Source: DATMTS01 sp035564555 (GTDB taxonomy: Bacteria; Actinomycetota; Actinomycetes; Actinomycetales; Microbacteriaceae). Taken from it: a stretch of 19,785 bases of DNA. The position numbers and the translations under genes were made by a program. This document shows positions 5,974 to 13,204 of this stretch, one piece after another. The first letter of the stretch is position 1, and each line of letters begins with the position of its first letter. The notes under the pieces are model-generated. The model was not told the origin of the DNA. It ran no database searches and was given only the letters and a program-made list of their open reading frames with translations. Location of the stretch: NCBI GenBank assembly GCA_035564555.1, contig DATMTS010000075.1:1-19785 (forward strand), written 5' to 3'.

Positions 5974-7530
5974 ATGCACGACAACGGCATCGGCGCCTGG
6001 GTGCACAAGCGGCGCCTGAAGTCACCTGACAAGCCCGCCCTGATCTCCGGCGACGATGACACGCTCACCTATCGGGAATTGGCGGAGCAGGTCGACCGGT
6101 TGTCGGCACTGCTACGGCAGCAGGGGGTGCGCAAGGGGGATCGGGTCGCCTACCTCGGCGAGAACAGCCCCGAGTTTCTGCTTACGCTGTTCGGCGCGGC
6201 ACAACTTGGAGCTGTCTTCGTTCCGGTGAACACCCGCCTGGCGGCACCGGAGATCGAGCATGTGCTCCGGGACTGCGGAGCTCGCGCCCTCATCTACGAT
6301 CCGGTCTTCGCTACGCGGCTGGCCCTTGCGCTCGAGCGGCTCGACGTGCCGGTGATCCTGCACACCGGCGCGGGCGACGACGCGCTCCCGGGTCTGGCGC
6401 GACTGTTGGACTCCGCGGGCCCGGCGGAGATCGAGGTGGAGGTGACGCTGGAGGATCCCGCTGCGATCATCTACACCTCGGGTACGACCGGCAAGGCCAA
6501 GGGCGCGGTGCTCACGCACGGCAATCTCACCTGGGTCTCGTTGAACACGCTCATCGACTACGACGTCGTGTCGACGGATGTGGCGCTGATGATTTCGCCG
6601 TTGTTCCATGTCGCATCACTCGGCATGGGCGCACTTCCGGTGATACTGAAGGGTGGGACGATCGTTCTGGAAAGAGGCTTCGAAGCGGGGCGCGCCCTGC
6701 AGCTCATCGAGCAGTACGGCGTGACAATGCTTTCCGGAGTGCCCACGACCTTTCAGCTGATGGCCGATCATCCGACGTGGGCTTCGACAGACCTGTCTAC
6801 CTTGGCGAAGCTCACCTGTGGCGGGTCGGCGGTGCCGGCACGGATCCTGAACGCGTACGAGGATCGTGGCTTGCACTTCTCGCAGGGCTACGGCATGACC
6901 GAGACCTCGCCCGGTGCTACGTCTCTCGCGCCTGAAATGACGAGCACCAAGCAGGGCAGCGTCGGGCTGGCGCACTTCTTCACCCGGGTGCGCGTCGTGG
7001 ATCGAGACGGTCTGATCGCGCCACCGGGCACGGTGGGCGAGATCGAGGTTTGCGGGCCGAACGTCTTCTGCGGTTATCACGGGCAGCCGGAGAGCACAGC
7101 GGCGACGTTCACCGGCGACGGCTGGTTCCGCACGGGAGATCTGGGCTACCTCGATTCCGACGGCTACCTGTACATCTCCGACCGGATGAAAGACCTGATC
7201 ATCTCCGGCGGAGAGAACATCTACCCCGCCGAAGTGGAGAACCTGATCAACGACCTGGAGGGTGTCGTCGCTGTCGCCGTGATCGGCGTGCCGGATGAGC
7301 GCTGGGGCGAGGTTCCGTGGGCGATCGTCACGGAACGCGGCGGGGCACACGTCGATACGGCATCCGTACGCTCATTCCTGGACGGGAAGATCGCGCGCTA
7401 CAAGATACCCGTGCGGACCATCGTGGTCGATGAACTGCCGCGTACGGCATCCGGCAAGGTGCGAAAGGCCGAACTGCGCGAGCGGTGGGCCGCATCCTCC
7501 ACCGCTCAGATGACCGAAACCAGCGGGTAG
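5974..7530 (+). CDS. AMP-forming acyl-CoA ligase, probable hydroxycinnamate-CoA ligase (CouL-like)
   Basis: A 518-aa adenylate-forming enzyme (ANL superfamily). It shows the P-loop TSGTTGKAKG (residues 168-177), the A5 motif GYGMTETSPG, the A7/A8 region GWFRTGDLGYLDSDGYLYISDR followed by MKDLIISGGENIYP, and the C-terminal catalytic Lys in TASGKVRK (K495). All key residues are present, so it should be active. It converts a carboxylic acid, ATP and CoA to acyl-CoA, AMP and PPi in the cytoplasm. GAAGGAGAG lies 6 bases before the ATG, and the gene closes the four-gene operon 34 bases after the MaoC gene. The operon set argues for a phenylpropenoic acid as substrate, but medium-chain fatty acids remain possible. 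Confidence 0.9.
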   Translation: MHDNGIGAWVHKRRLKSPDKPALISGDDDTLTYRELAEQVDRLSALLRQQGVRKGDRVAYLGENSPEFLLTLFGAAQLGAVFVPVNTRLAAPEIEHVLRDCGARALIYDPVFATRLALALERLDVPVILHTGAGDDALPGLARLLDSAGPAEIEVEVTLEDPAAIIYTSGTTGKAKGAVLTHGNLTWVSLNTLIDYDVVSTDVALMISPLFHVASLGMGALPVILKGGTIVLERGFEAGRALQLIEQYGVTMLSGVPTTFQLMADHPTWASTDLSTLAKLTCGGSAVPARILNAYEDRGLHFSQGYGMTETSPGATSLAPEMTSTKQGSVGLAHFFTRVRVVDRDGLIAPPGTVGEIEVCGPNVFCGYHGQPESTAATFTGDGWFRTGDLGYLDSDGYLYISDRMKDLIISGGENIYPAEVENLINDLEGVVAVAVIGVPDERWGEVPWAIVTERGGAHVDTASVRSFLDGKIARYKIPVRTIVVDELPRTASGKVRKAELRERWAASSTAQMTETSG

Positions 7531-7563
7531 CTTTTAGTGCCGGGTGATGGCATCTGATTCAGG

Positions 7564-8025
7564 TCAGAGCGCGCCGAGCGCGTGAGCGCGATCGGCGTTC
7601 AGCCGCAAGGACCGCAGCGGTTCCAGGATTTCGCGCTCCTCGTAGCGGAAGTGCGACTCCATGATTGCGCTGATGCCGTCGATGTGTCGCTTGACCACAG
7701 CCACCGGCTCCTGACGTTCCACAGCGGCGCGCAGGGCGCCGAGCAGTTGGCTGAGCATCGAGTGGTCCTGCATCAGTTTCTCGATGACCGGCGCCAGTCG
7801 CGGATGCGCCGCGACCAGGGCGGGGAAAAGCGCTGCGTCCTCGCTCCGGTGGTGTCCGTCCAGCGCCACGCAGAAGCCCGTGCAGTACAGCAACAGGTCG
7901 GATGCGACGTCCGGCGCGTCGTTCCCCGCGGTGATCGCGTCCCGCACGACCACGAGGGCCTCTCGGAGGCGGGCGTGGACTGCGCGGAGCTCGGCATCCC
8001 ATGCGATCAGACGTTCGGCATCCAC
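7564..8025 (-). CDS. Hemerythrin HHE-domain protein
   Basis: A 153-aa all-helical protein with the hemerythrin-like HHE pattern. Candidate di-iron ligands are H17, H58 and E62 (HHRSED), H88 (QDHSM), H125 and E129 (ESHFRYEER). Such proteins bind O2, sense oxygen or NO, or store iron; which applies here is not visible. No signal peptide or extra domain is present. The start is GTG (complement of 8023-8025). The gene converges with the CoA-ligase operon (33 bp between stops) and is divergent from the AhpD-like pair, so hemerythrin and AhpD-like genes may share a stress-related theme, though that is only inference. Confidence 0.85.
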   Translation of the reverse strand: MDAERLIAWDAELRAVHARLREALVVVRDAITAGNDAPDVASDLLLYCTGFCVALDGHHRSEDAALFPALVAAHPRLAPVIEKLMQDHSMLSQLLGALRAAVERQEPVAVVKRHIDGISAIMESHFRYEEREILEPLRSLRLNADRAHALGAL

Positions 8026-8156
8026 CGCGGCAGTTTAGACCCGTCGCGGGCCGCGATGGTTCGCGCCGCCGTCGCGAGGAAGCGGGCGATCGAACCCTCC
8101 GGGGACCGAAGGACTCGTCGATCCGACGGTTGTCACTGAGCGAGCCGAAGCGAAGA

Positions 8157-8531
8157 ATGGATGCGCGGTCGAAGGCGAACGGGGAGGCACGCGTGGGCGC
8201 CGAATCCATCCAGAGACATCGGGAGTCGGCGCGGCGCGTGCGCGAGGCGATCGGCGGCCCGTCCGGGGACATCGCGCCGGACCTCCGGGAGCAGGTAGCG
8301 GCACGAGGAGGCGGCGGTGCGCCCATCGCGGAGCCGTACGATGCGCTCGCCAAGCAGATCGGCGAAGCCGCGTATCGGGTCACGGACACGCAGGTCGAGG
8401 CCGTGCTCTCGGCGACCGGCAGCGAGCGGGGCGCGTTCGAGATCATCATGGCGGCAAGCCTGGGCGCCGGACTGGCGCGCTGGGATGCGGCGATCGCGGC
8501 GATCGAGGCGGCGAACGATGCGCCTGCCTGA
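8157..8531 (+). CDS. Cysteine-less AhpD/CMD-like small protein
   Basis: A 124-aa protein (start ATG 8157). Its C-terminal 70 residues, from PYDALAKQIGEAAYRVTD through VEAVLSATGSERGAFEIIMAASLGAGL to ARWDAAIAAIEA, look like the helical half of the carboxymuconolactone decarboxylase/AhpD fold but contain no cysteine. The N-terminal 50 residues are charged and low in structure. It overlaps the next gene by 14 bp, so the products are probably made together and may form one hetero-oligomer. The open frame extends upstream to 8001, but that would overlap the divergent hemerythrin gene; the 8157 start after AAGCGAAGA is preferred. Family assignment is by pattern only. Confidence 0.65.
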   Translation: MDARSKANGEARVGAESIQRHRESARRVREAIGGPSGDIAPDLREQVAARGGGGAPIAEPYDALAKQIGEAAYRVTDTQVEAVLSATGSERGAFEIIMAASLGAGLARWDAAIAAIEAANDAPA

Positions 8532-9099
8532 GGTCGAGCGCGGTGAGGCTCTGCGCAGCAGGATGCTGATCGGGTTCATCAGCGCGATCTCCGGATACCG
8601 GCTGCCGGATGCCGCCAGGGTCGCGTTCTATCACCGGGACTTCGTGGGCCGCATCTTCGGCGGATGGACCCAGAGCGCGATGCGCGGGCCGAGCGAATGG
8701 AGCGTCGGCGAGCGGGAGCTGATGGCCGCGATGGTGGCCGAGTGGAACTCCAACCGGTTCTGCCGCGGAGCGCATCGGGCCGTGGCGGTGCTCGGACTCG
8801 AGCCGGCGACCGTCGATTCCTGTCTCGCCGACTACCATGCGGCGGCGATCAGCGAACAGCTCCGTGCCACATTGACGTTCCTCGAGGCCATGACCCGGCA
8901 TCCCGACATGCTGGATGCCTCTCACGTGCGCGAGGCGATGGCGAGCGGAGTCAGCCGCGAGCAGCTGACCGACGCGGTCGCCGTCGCGACCGTCTTCAAC
9001 GTCATCACCCGGTACGCAGACGCTCTCGATTTCGTCGTGCCGAGCGAAGCCGAACTCGCCAGGGCAGCCGGCATGCTGCTGAAGCGCGGGTACGGCTGA
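8518..9099 (+). CDS. AhpD-like / carboxymuconolactone decarboxylase family protein
   Basis: A 193-aa alpha-helical protein resembling the AhpD-like peroxidase-related group. The active-site region reads EWNSNRFCRGAHR, with E75, C82 and H86. AhpD enzymes use C-x2-C-x3-H; here the second Cys and the His are kept but the first Cys position is Asn79, so the disulfide chemistry of AhpD cannot operate in the standard way. Later helices (ATLTFLEAMTRHP, then SREQLTDAVAVATVFNVITRYADAL) match the C-terminal half of the family closely. The start ATG 8518 lies within the end of the preceding gene, implying translational coupling. Possible roles are peroxide or electrophile handling with a single Cys, or a non-redox CMD-like reaction. 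Confidence 0.8.
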   Translation: MRLPEVERGEALRSRMLIGFISAISGYRLPDAARVAFYHRDFVGRIFGGWTQSAMRGPSEWSVGERELMAAMVAEWNSNRFCRGAHRAVAVLGLEPATVDSCLADYHAAAISEQLRATLTFLEAMTRHPDMLDASHVREAMASGVSREQLTDAVAVATVFNVITRYADALDFVVPSEAELARAAGMLLKRGYG

Positions 9100-9122
9100 C
9101 GGCGCAGATCCGAGGGATGCCC

Positions 9123-9785
9123 ATGTCGGGGATCGCCCCAGAGGATGGGTTCGCAGTCGTCTGGCAGGATGATCGGGTGAGTTCCGCCGGTGCACTCGAT
9201 CGTGTGCGTCTTCTGCGGCGTGGTATCGCCCTGGAGTGGATCACGCTCGCGTGGAATGTGGTGGGCGTGGTCGTCTTGGCCGTTCTGGCGATCTCTGCGT
9301 CGTCGACGGCGTTGGCCGGATTCGGCTTGGACTCGCTGATCGAGATCGGGGCCAGCACGGTCGTGCTCTGGGAGCTCTCCGGCACGGGAGAGCAGCGGCA
9401 ACGGCTCGCGCTGCGCCTGATCGGCGCGTCGTTCCTCGCGCTCGCCGGATACCTGCTGGTGCAGTCGATCGCGGCGCTGCTCACCGGGCATCGTCCGGAC
9501 GGCAGCGTCGGCGGCATCGCGTGGACGGCCGTCACGGCGTTGTGCATGTTCGCCCTCGCCGGACTGAAGACCCGCACCGGCCACGCCCTCGGCAACCCCG
9601 TGCTGCAGGTCGAGGGGCACGTGACCTTCATCGACGGGCTGCTCGCCGTCGCCGTGCTGCTCGGCGTGGCGTCGAACACCCTGCTGGGCTGGTGGTGGGC
9701 CGACCCGCTCGCGGGGCTTGTCATCGTCTACTACGCCGTTCGTGAGGCCGTGGGGATCTTCAAGCCGGACGCCCCCGCCGGGTAG
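9123..9785 (+). CDS. CDF-like cation transporter membrane domain
   Basis: A protein of about 220 aa that is nearly all membrane. Hydrophobic segments are around TLAWNVVGVVVLAVLAISA, LIGASFLALAGYLLVQSIAAL, AWTAVTALCMFALAGL, LLAVAVLLGVASNTLLGW and PLAGLVIVYYAV. TM2 carries FGLDSLIE and the later helix EGHVTFIDG, positions where cation diffusion facilitators place metal-binding acidic residues and His; the second site departs from the classic H-x3-D. The usual cytoplasmic C-terminal domain is missing, as in the shorter members of the family. Start 9123 is chosen for GAGGG six bases upstream; ATG 9117 and GTG 9177 are alternatives. It would export divalent cations from the cytoplasm, metal unknown. 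Confidence 0.75.
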   Translation: MSGIAPEDGFAVVWQDDRVSSAGALDRVRLLRRGIALEWITLAWNVVGVVVLAVLAISASSTALAGFGLDSLIEIGASTVVLWELSGTGEQRQRLALRLIGASFLALAGYLLVQSIAALLTGHRPDGSVGGIAWTAVTALCMFALAGLKTRTGHALGNPVLQVEGHVTFIDGLLAVAVLLGVASNTLLGWWWADPLAGLVIVYYAVREAVGIFKPDAPAG

Positions 9786-9825
9786 TCGGTCCGCGAGTGG
9801 TGCCGGAAAGCGGCGGACGGAACCG

Positions 9826-9860
9826 CCGGTGCGCCCGCCCAACCGGGGCGGGCGCACCGG
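9826..9860. terminator. Perfect 15-bp hairpin between convergent genes
   Basis: CCGGTGCGCCCGCCC (9826-9840) pairs perfectly with GGGCGGGCGCACCGG (9846-9860) around a 5-base loop. It lies between the stop of the CDF-like gene and the 3' end of the S53 protease gene, so it can terminate transcription from both sides. There is no T tract, as is common in high-GC actinobacteria. Confidence 0.85.
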
Positions 9861-9878
9861 TGTCACACGAGGCGACGT

Positions 9879-11939
9879 CTACCGGGTCATCGCGTTGAAG
9901 AAGCTCGACCCGTTGGGCGTTCCGACGCCCGTGGCGGTGTCGTAACCCCGCACGCTGTGCAGCGTCTGGTTCGGCTCCTCCTGTGTGCGCAGGCTGTAGC
10001 TCAGCCCGCCGGCCGCGTTCTCGTTGTTGACGTAGTTGACCCGAACGACCGCCGGCAACGGCGACGACGTCGTCGTTCCGAACAGGTCGGCCTGGTCGAC
10101 GTCGTAGAACGCCGAGCCGCCCGCAGCGTACGCCCGGTAGATCCGCGGGTTGGCGAATCCGAGCGGAGCTCCGGCGAGCTGGTCGGCGACTGCCGCCATT
10201 CCCGCCGTCAGTGGGGCAGCCACCGAGGTGCCGCCGATGCGGTACTCGTCGTAGTAGGTGCCGTCACTGAATGCCTGCGTCTGGCCGACCAGCAAACCGG
10301 TGTTGGGATCCGCCAGCGCGCTGATGTCGGGTACCATGCGCCCGGGAGCCGAACCGATCGCGGCCTTCTGGTAGCCGGGCTCGGCGAACACCCGGCTGAC
10401 GCCGCCGCCACCGCCGCCGAAGAACTCGCCGGGAAGGGGTGCAGCCAACGTGCCGTCGAGTTGATACGGCGGAGCCGAGAGCCGGTCGGTCGCGGTCGCG
10501 CTGATCGGGTCGAGCCCGGTCTGCCATCCGACCTCGAAGCTGCGCTTCCATCCTGGCCGGTTGAGCGCCGATGACGGGTCGTCGATGGCCGCATAGCCGA
10601 GCGCAGTGGTTTCAGCCGCCGTCGGCACGATCGAGGCCGATGTTCCGCCCACGGCCGTGACGAACGGACTGTCCGCGTAGAAGTCGACCGCCGGGCTGCC
10701 CAGGTTGCTCACCTCGTCGCCGCTGTCTCCGCTGGAGACGTAGACGCCGATCCCGGTGGCCGCAGCCTGGATGAACGTGTCGTTCAGGCTGTTGATGAAG
10801 CCTTGAGGCACCGCCTCGCCGATGAAGCCGTAGCTGATGGAGAGGATGTTCGCCAGGTGCTTGTCGACGATGTGGTTGATGGATGCGTCGAAGTCCTGGT
10901 TGGCGTTGGCGGAGGCGACGTACAGCAACCGGGCACCGGGCGCCATGGAATGGATCGCCTCAGCGTCGAGTGTCTCCTCACCCCAGAATGCTCCGGGGGT
11001 CAGCTTCGGTGTGTCGGGATGCCGGTAGATTCCGGGAGCCACCAGTTGCGTGATCGAGGGAGCGGGAAGGTTGTGCAGGCTGCTGTAGCGCGTCACATCC
11101 TGAACGATCGTCGGGCTGGCAGTGGCGCCGACGATGGCGACAGTCTGCCCTGAGCCATCCGCGGCCACCTGGTCGAGGCCGTACAGCCCGCGCACCTGTG
11201 CCGGCGTGTAACCGCACGGCGCGAGCGGCTTGCTGCTGGTGCCGTATGCCGGCGCGTTCGGGGTGGCCACCGTCTTCTCGCCGTACCAGAGCGAGCAGGG
11301 CTGACCGACGCGGAAGCCGACCGAGGGCGCTCCCTGCGTCGTGCCGTTGCCGCTGGTGTTCATCGGTTGGATGAGCTCGGCGCTCTGGTCGAGGCCGGTG
11401 ACGCTCTGCACGATGCCGGCCAGCGAGGAAGGCACGCTGACAGTGGATTCCGGTGCCCGCAGCGTCTTACCGTATGCGCTGTACTCGCCGAGTCGCACGC
11501 CGAAGGCGCTCTGCGCCTGGGCGACCGTGCCCTCTGCAGCGACGTAGTGGTTGTTCGACGGCGTGTTGACGATCGTGAATCCGGCGCTCCGCAGGAACTG
11601 CTGAACGGCGGTGACGCTCGCTTGGCTGGGCGCGAACCGCTGCCGGAACTGGGCCGGGGTGAGGAAGTGCCGATAACTGCTGGAACCCGGCGTCGAAACC
11701 GCGAGGGCCGCCTGCGCCGCTCCCGCCTCGTTGCGCAAGCCCAGATTGACCCTGATGTCGACGTAGTCGGTGGGCGGAGCCGCCGAGCGCAGCGCGTGCG
11801 CGTTCGCCCATGACGGCTGACTGCCGGGCAGCGTGTTGCGACCGGATGCCGCGTTTGCAGGTGCAGCTGTCGCTGCGGCGAAGAGGAGGGCCAGGCCGGA
11901 GATGGCGGCGGCGGCTCTGAGGGATCGCATTGTGCGCAT
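9879..11939 (-). CDS. Secreted S53 family (sedolisin/kumamolisin) serine-carboxyl peptidase
   Basis: A 686-aa secreted protease. A signal peptide (basic start, hydrophobic SGLALLFAAATAA, APANAA-S cleavage) precedes a pro-kumamolisin activation domain (about residues 45-190, with SYRHFLTPAQFRQRFAPS). The S53 catalytic domain follows: E321 and D325 in GEETLDAEAIH, the oxyanion Asp D405 in SSGDSGD, and Ser572 in GGTSVAAP. The C-terminus TGVGTPNGSSFF matches the usual end of the domain; YDVDQADL may belong to the calcium site. Such enzymes act best at acid pH on extracellular proteins after autocatalytic release of the prodomain. Start ATG 11939 has AAGGGA upstream; ATG 11929 is possible. It is divergent from the flavin-reductase gene. 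All catalytic residues are present. Confidence 0.93.
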   Translation of the reverse strand: MRTMRSLRAAAAISGLALLFAAATAAPANAASGRNTLPGSQPSWANAHALRSAAPPTDYVDIRVNLGLRNEAGAAQAALAVSTPGSSSYRHFLTPAQFRQRFAPSQASVTAVQQFLRSAGFTIVNTPSNNHYVAAEGTVAQAQSAFGVRLGEYSAYGKTLRAPESTVSVPSSLAGIVQSVTGLDQSAELIQPMNTSGNGTTQGAPSVGFRVGQPCSLWYGEKTVATPNAPAYGTSSKPLAPCGYTPAQVRGLYGLDQVAADGSGQTVAIVGATASPTIVQDVTRYSSLHNLPAPSITQLVAPGIYRHPDTPKLTPGAFWGEETLDAEAIHSMAPGARLLYVASANANQDFDASINHIVDKHLANILSISYGFIGEAVPQGFINSLNDTFIQAAATGIGVYVSSGDSGDEVSNLGSPAVDFYADSPFVTAVGGTSASIVPTAAETTALGYAAIDDPSSALNRPGWKRSFEVGWQTGLDPISATATDRLSAPPYQLDGTLAAPLPGEFFGGGGGGVSRVFAEPGYQKAAIGSAPGRMVPDISALADPNTGLLVGQTQAFSDGTYYDEYRIGGTSVAAPLTAGMAAVADQLAGAPLGFANPRIYRAYAAGGSAFYDVDQADLFGTTTSSPLPAVVRVNYVNNENAAGGLSYSLRTQEEPNQTLHSVRGYDTATGVGTPNGSSFFNAMTR

Positions 11940-12067
11940 GATGTCCCTTCATTCTTGTGGGGTGGGCGCGTCGATCGGCGCCTGCGCTCATCCAACACCC
12001 GGGCGGACGCACAATCAATAGTCCGAGAGCGCCTGAACGTGTGCCACGGCGGAGTAGTTTCGGAGCC

Positions 12068-12559
12068 ATGACGACGAGCGCCGACCAGGAGCGGTACCGG
12101 GCGCTGAGCGGGTACGTCGCCAAAGGCGTCGCAGTGATCTCGACCGTGCACGGCCGCTGGGATTATGCGACGACCGTCACCGACTATCTGTCGGTCTCGT
12201 ACGAGCCGCCCACCATGCTCGCCAGCCTCTACGGCCTCTCCCGGATGTGCGAGGCGATCGAGGAATCGGGCCGTTGGGTGCTGAGCGTGCTCGCCGAGCA
12301 CCAGACCTACCCGGCGCGGTGGCTGGGGGAGCAGGGCAGCCCATTGGTGGGTCTGCTCGACTCGGTGCCGCATTCCCGGCGGGAGCCGGAGTCACCGGCC
12401 ATCGTCGACGGATGCCTCGCCTGGTTCGAACTGCGGACAACCGCGATGCATCGAGCGGCGACCCACACGCTTTTCGTCGGTGAGGTCACCGCGATGGGGC
12501 AGACCGGCGACCATGCGGCCCGGCCCCTGGTGCGCTATCGGTCCGGCTATCTGCGTTGA
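12068..12559 (+). CDS. Flavin-reductase-domain (FMN-binding split barrel) protein
   Basis: A 163-aa protein of the flavin reductase-like family. Typical elements are the N-terminal KGVAVISTVHGRWDYATTVTDYLSVSYEPPTMLASLY (residues about 19-55; the usual G..V.T....G..G.T...F.SVS..PP....), then WVLSVLAEHQ, AWFELRTT and FVGEVTAMG. These enzymes reduce or bind FMN/FAD with NAD(P)H, often serving a flavin-dependent oxygenase; no such oxygenase is adjacent. The usual free-flavin reductase core is otherwise complete. The start is ATG 12068, with only a modest purine stretch (CGGAG) close by and a weak -10-like TAGTTT at 12055-12060. It precedes the leader of the CoA-ligase operon, but the 645-bp gap suggests separate transcription. 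Confidence 0.85.
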   Translation: MTTSADQERYRALSGYVAKGVAVISTVHGRWDYATTVTDYLSVSYEPPTMLASLYGLSRMCEAIEESGRWVLSVLAEHQTYPARWLGEQGSPLVGLLDSVPHSRREPESPAIVDGCLAWFELRTTAMHRAATHTLFVGEVTAMGQTGDHAARPLVRYRSGYLR

Positions 12560-12661
12560 CCGGCATCCGCGCAGCTGGACCGCAGCCCGATCGAGGCGGC
12601 GAGCCGGCTCAGCCCGGCCACTCACCCACTCGTTGTCAAGGGGATTGCCGACCCGGCGCCG

Positions 12662-12678
12662 GAGCACGATCGTTGCTC
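12662..12678. repeat. Inverted repeat GAGCA-N7-TGCTC
   Basis: An imperfect palindrome around CGATCG, 35 bp before the short leader ORF. The octamer CACGATCG inside it recurs as a direct repeat at 12688-12695. It could be an operator or an mRNA hairpin; nothing further is visible. Confidence 0.4.
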
Positions 12679-12712
12679 GCGACAGAACACGATCGATGAG
12701 GAGGACGAGACG

Positions 12713-12796
12713 ATGACCACCGCACTCGACGTGATGACAAGCGGAACGAGTGCATCGGAGAGAACGAGACGTTGGTGGGGGCCCCCAAGAAGATGA
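12713..12796 (+). CDS. Possible 27-aa leader peptide with tandem Trp
   Basis: ATG 12713 is preceded by AGGAGG (12699-12704) at an 8-base spacing, one of the best ribosome binding sites in the window. The 27-codon frame ends ...ERTRRWWGPPRR at TGA 12794-12796. Four of its five Arg codons are AGA, rare in this kind of genome, and two adjacent Trp codons lie six codons before the last sense codon. A GC-rich hairpin begins 34 bases after the stop. That arrangement recalls transcription-attenuation leaders of aromatic amino-acid genes in actinobacteria, and the next gene encodes a shikimate-type enzyme. No family is recognised. The frame could also be accidental, because its codon use does not resemble the neighbouring genes. 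Confidence 0.4.
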   Translation: MTTALDVMTSGTSASERTRRWWGPPRR

Positions 12797-12829
12797 GCGA
12801 TCTCGATTCCGAGTAGCCCGGGCACGCTG

Positions 12830-12857
12830 CGCCGCGGCCCGAGACGGGGGCGCGGCG
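12830..12857 (+). terminator. GC-rich hairpin after the leader ORF, possible attenuator
   Basis: CGCCGCG (12830-12836) pairs with CGCGGCG (12851-12857), extended across a one-base interruption by CCC/GGG, with a short loop around GAGAC. No T tract follows. It could terminate transcription early or be one arm of an attenuator. Confidence 0.4.
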
Positions 12858-12865
12858 ACCGGAAA

Positions 12866-12902
12866 GTTCCCATCGGAACCCGGCGTCGCACTCCTCTATA
12901 TT
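12866..12902 (+). promoter_or_regulatory. Inverted repeat and TATATT box, possible internal promoter
   Basis: GTTCC-CATC-GGAAC (12866-12879) lies upstream of TATATT (12897-12902), an AT-rich island in GC-rich DNA. The hexamer 17 bases upstream, CGGAAC, is not a sigma-70 -35. If real, it would start a transcript with a 300-nt leader for the operon beginning at 13205. Confidence 0.3.
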
Positions 12903-13204
12903 CCGTTCCGGGCGCCCGCGCAACTGCTTGTGCTCCTGAGGGAATGCTGTTAAGCCTGTGGTATGGCAAGGGTTCACGGGGCGCTCGCGAGCGGAACGAT
13001 TCAACACGCATCACGCGGCGGAACCGATGCCCGGGCCACCTGGGCCTCTGCCCGCCTCGCGGCTCCTCCGCCCGCGAACTGACGTTCCGGGTCGGTCCGT
13101 TCCCGGCTCGGCATCCCAAGATCTTCGGCGCATCGAGGCGCCGGCGGCGTTCTCGCCGCGAAAGCACACAGCCCGCATTCGACCCGGGTGGAGGAGACGG
13201 TCAC

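Larger units (their letters stand above)
12560..13204 (+). other. 645-bp leader/intergenic region before the EPSPS-ligase operon
   Basis: No long convincing gene lies here. It holds an inverted repeat (12662-12678), a short ORF with a strong ribosome binding site (12713-12796), a GC-rich hairpin (12830-12857), a further inverted repeat and TATATT box (12866-12902), and the GGAGGAG site (13190-13196) of the next gene. The open frame of the fusion gene extends to 12944, but its first 87 codons encode an Arg-rich sequence without family character, so I treat them as untranslated leader. Confidence 0.6.

Noticed and set aside
7559..8449. Long minus-strand frame overlapping the hemerythrin gene
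   Set aside because: It is a Pro/Arg/Ser-rich shadow; the 7564-8025 frame has the iron-ligand pattern.
8664..9116. Upstream part of the open frame leading into the CDF-like gene
   Set aside because: It overlaps the AhpD-like gene in another frame and is Arg-rich shadow; the membrane protein begins near 9123 after GAGGG.
12775..12786. 12-bp palindrome TGGGGGCCCCCA as an independent regulatory site
   Set aside because: It has no loop, lies inside the short leader ORF, and could occur by chance; it is only relevant as part of the leader hypothesis.
12944..13204. N-terminal 87-codon extension of the EPSPS-ligase frame
   Set aside because: The translated stretch is Arg-rich without family resemblance, while ATG 13205 has a GGAGGAG site and gives residue numbering matching E. 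coli AroA (K22, R27, H385).
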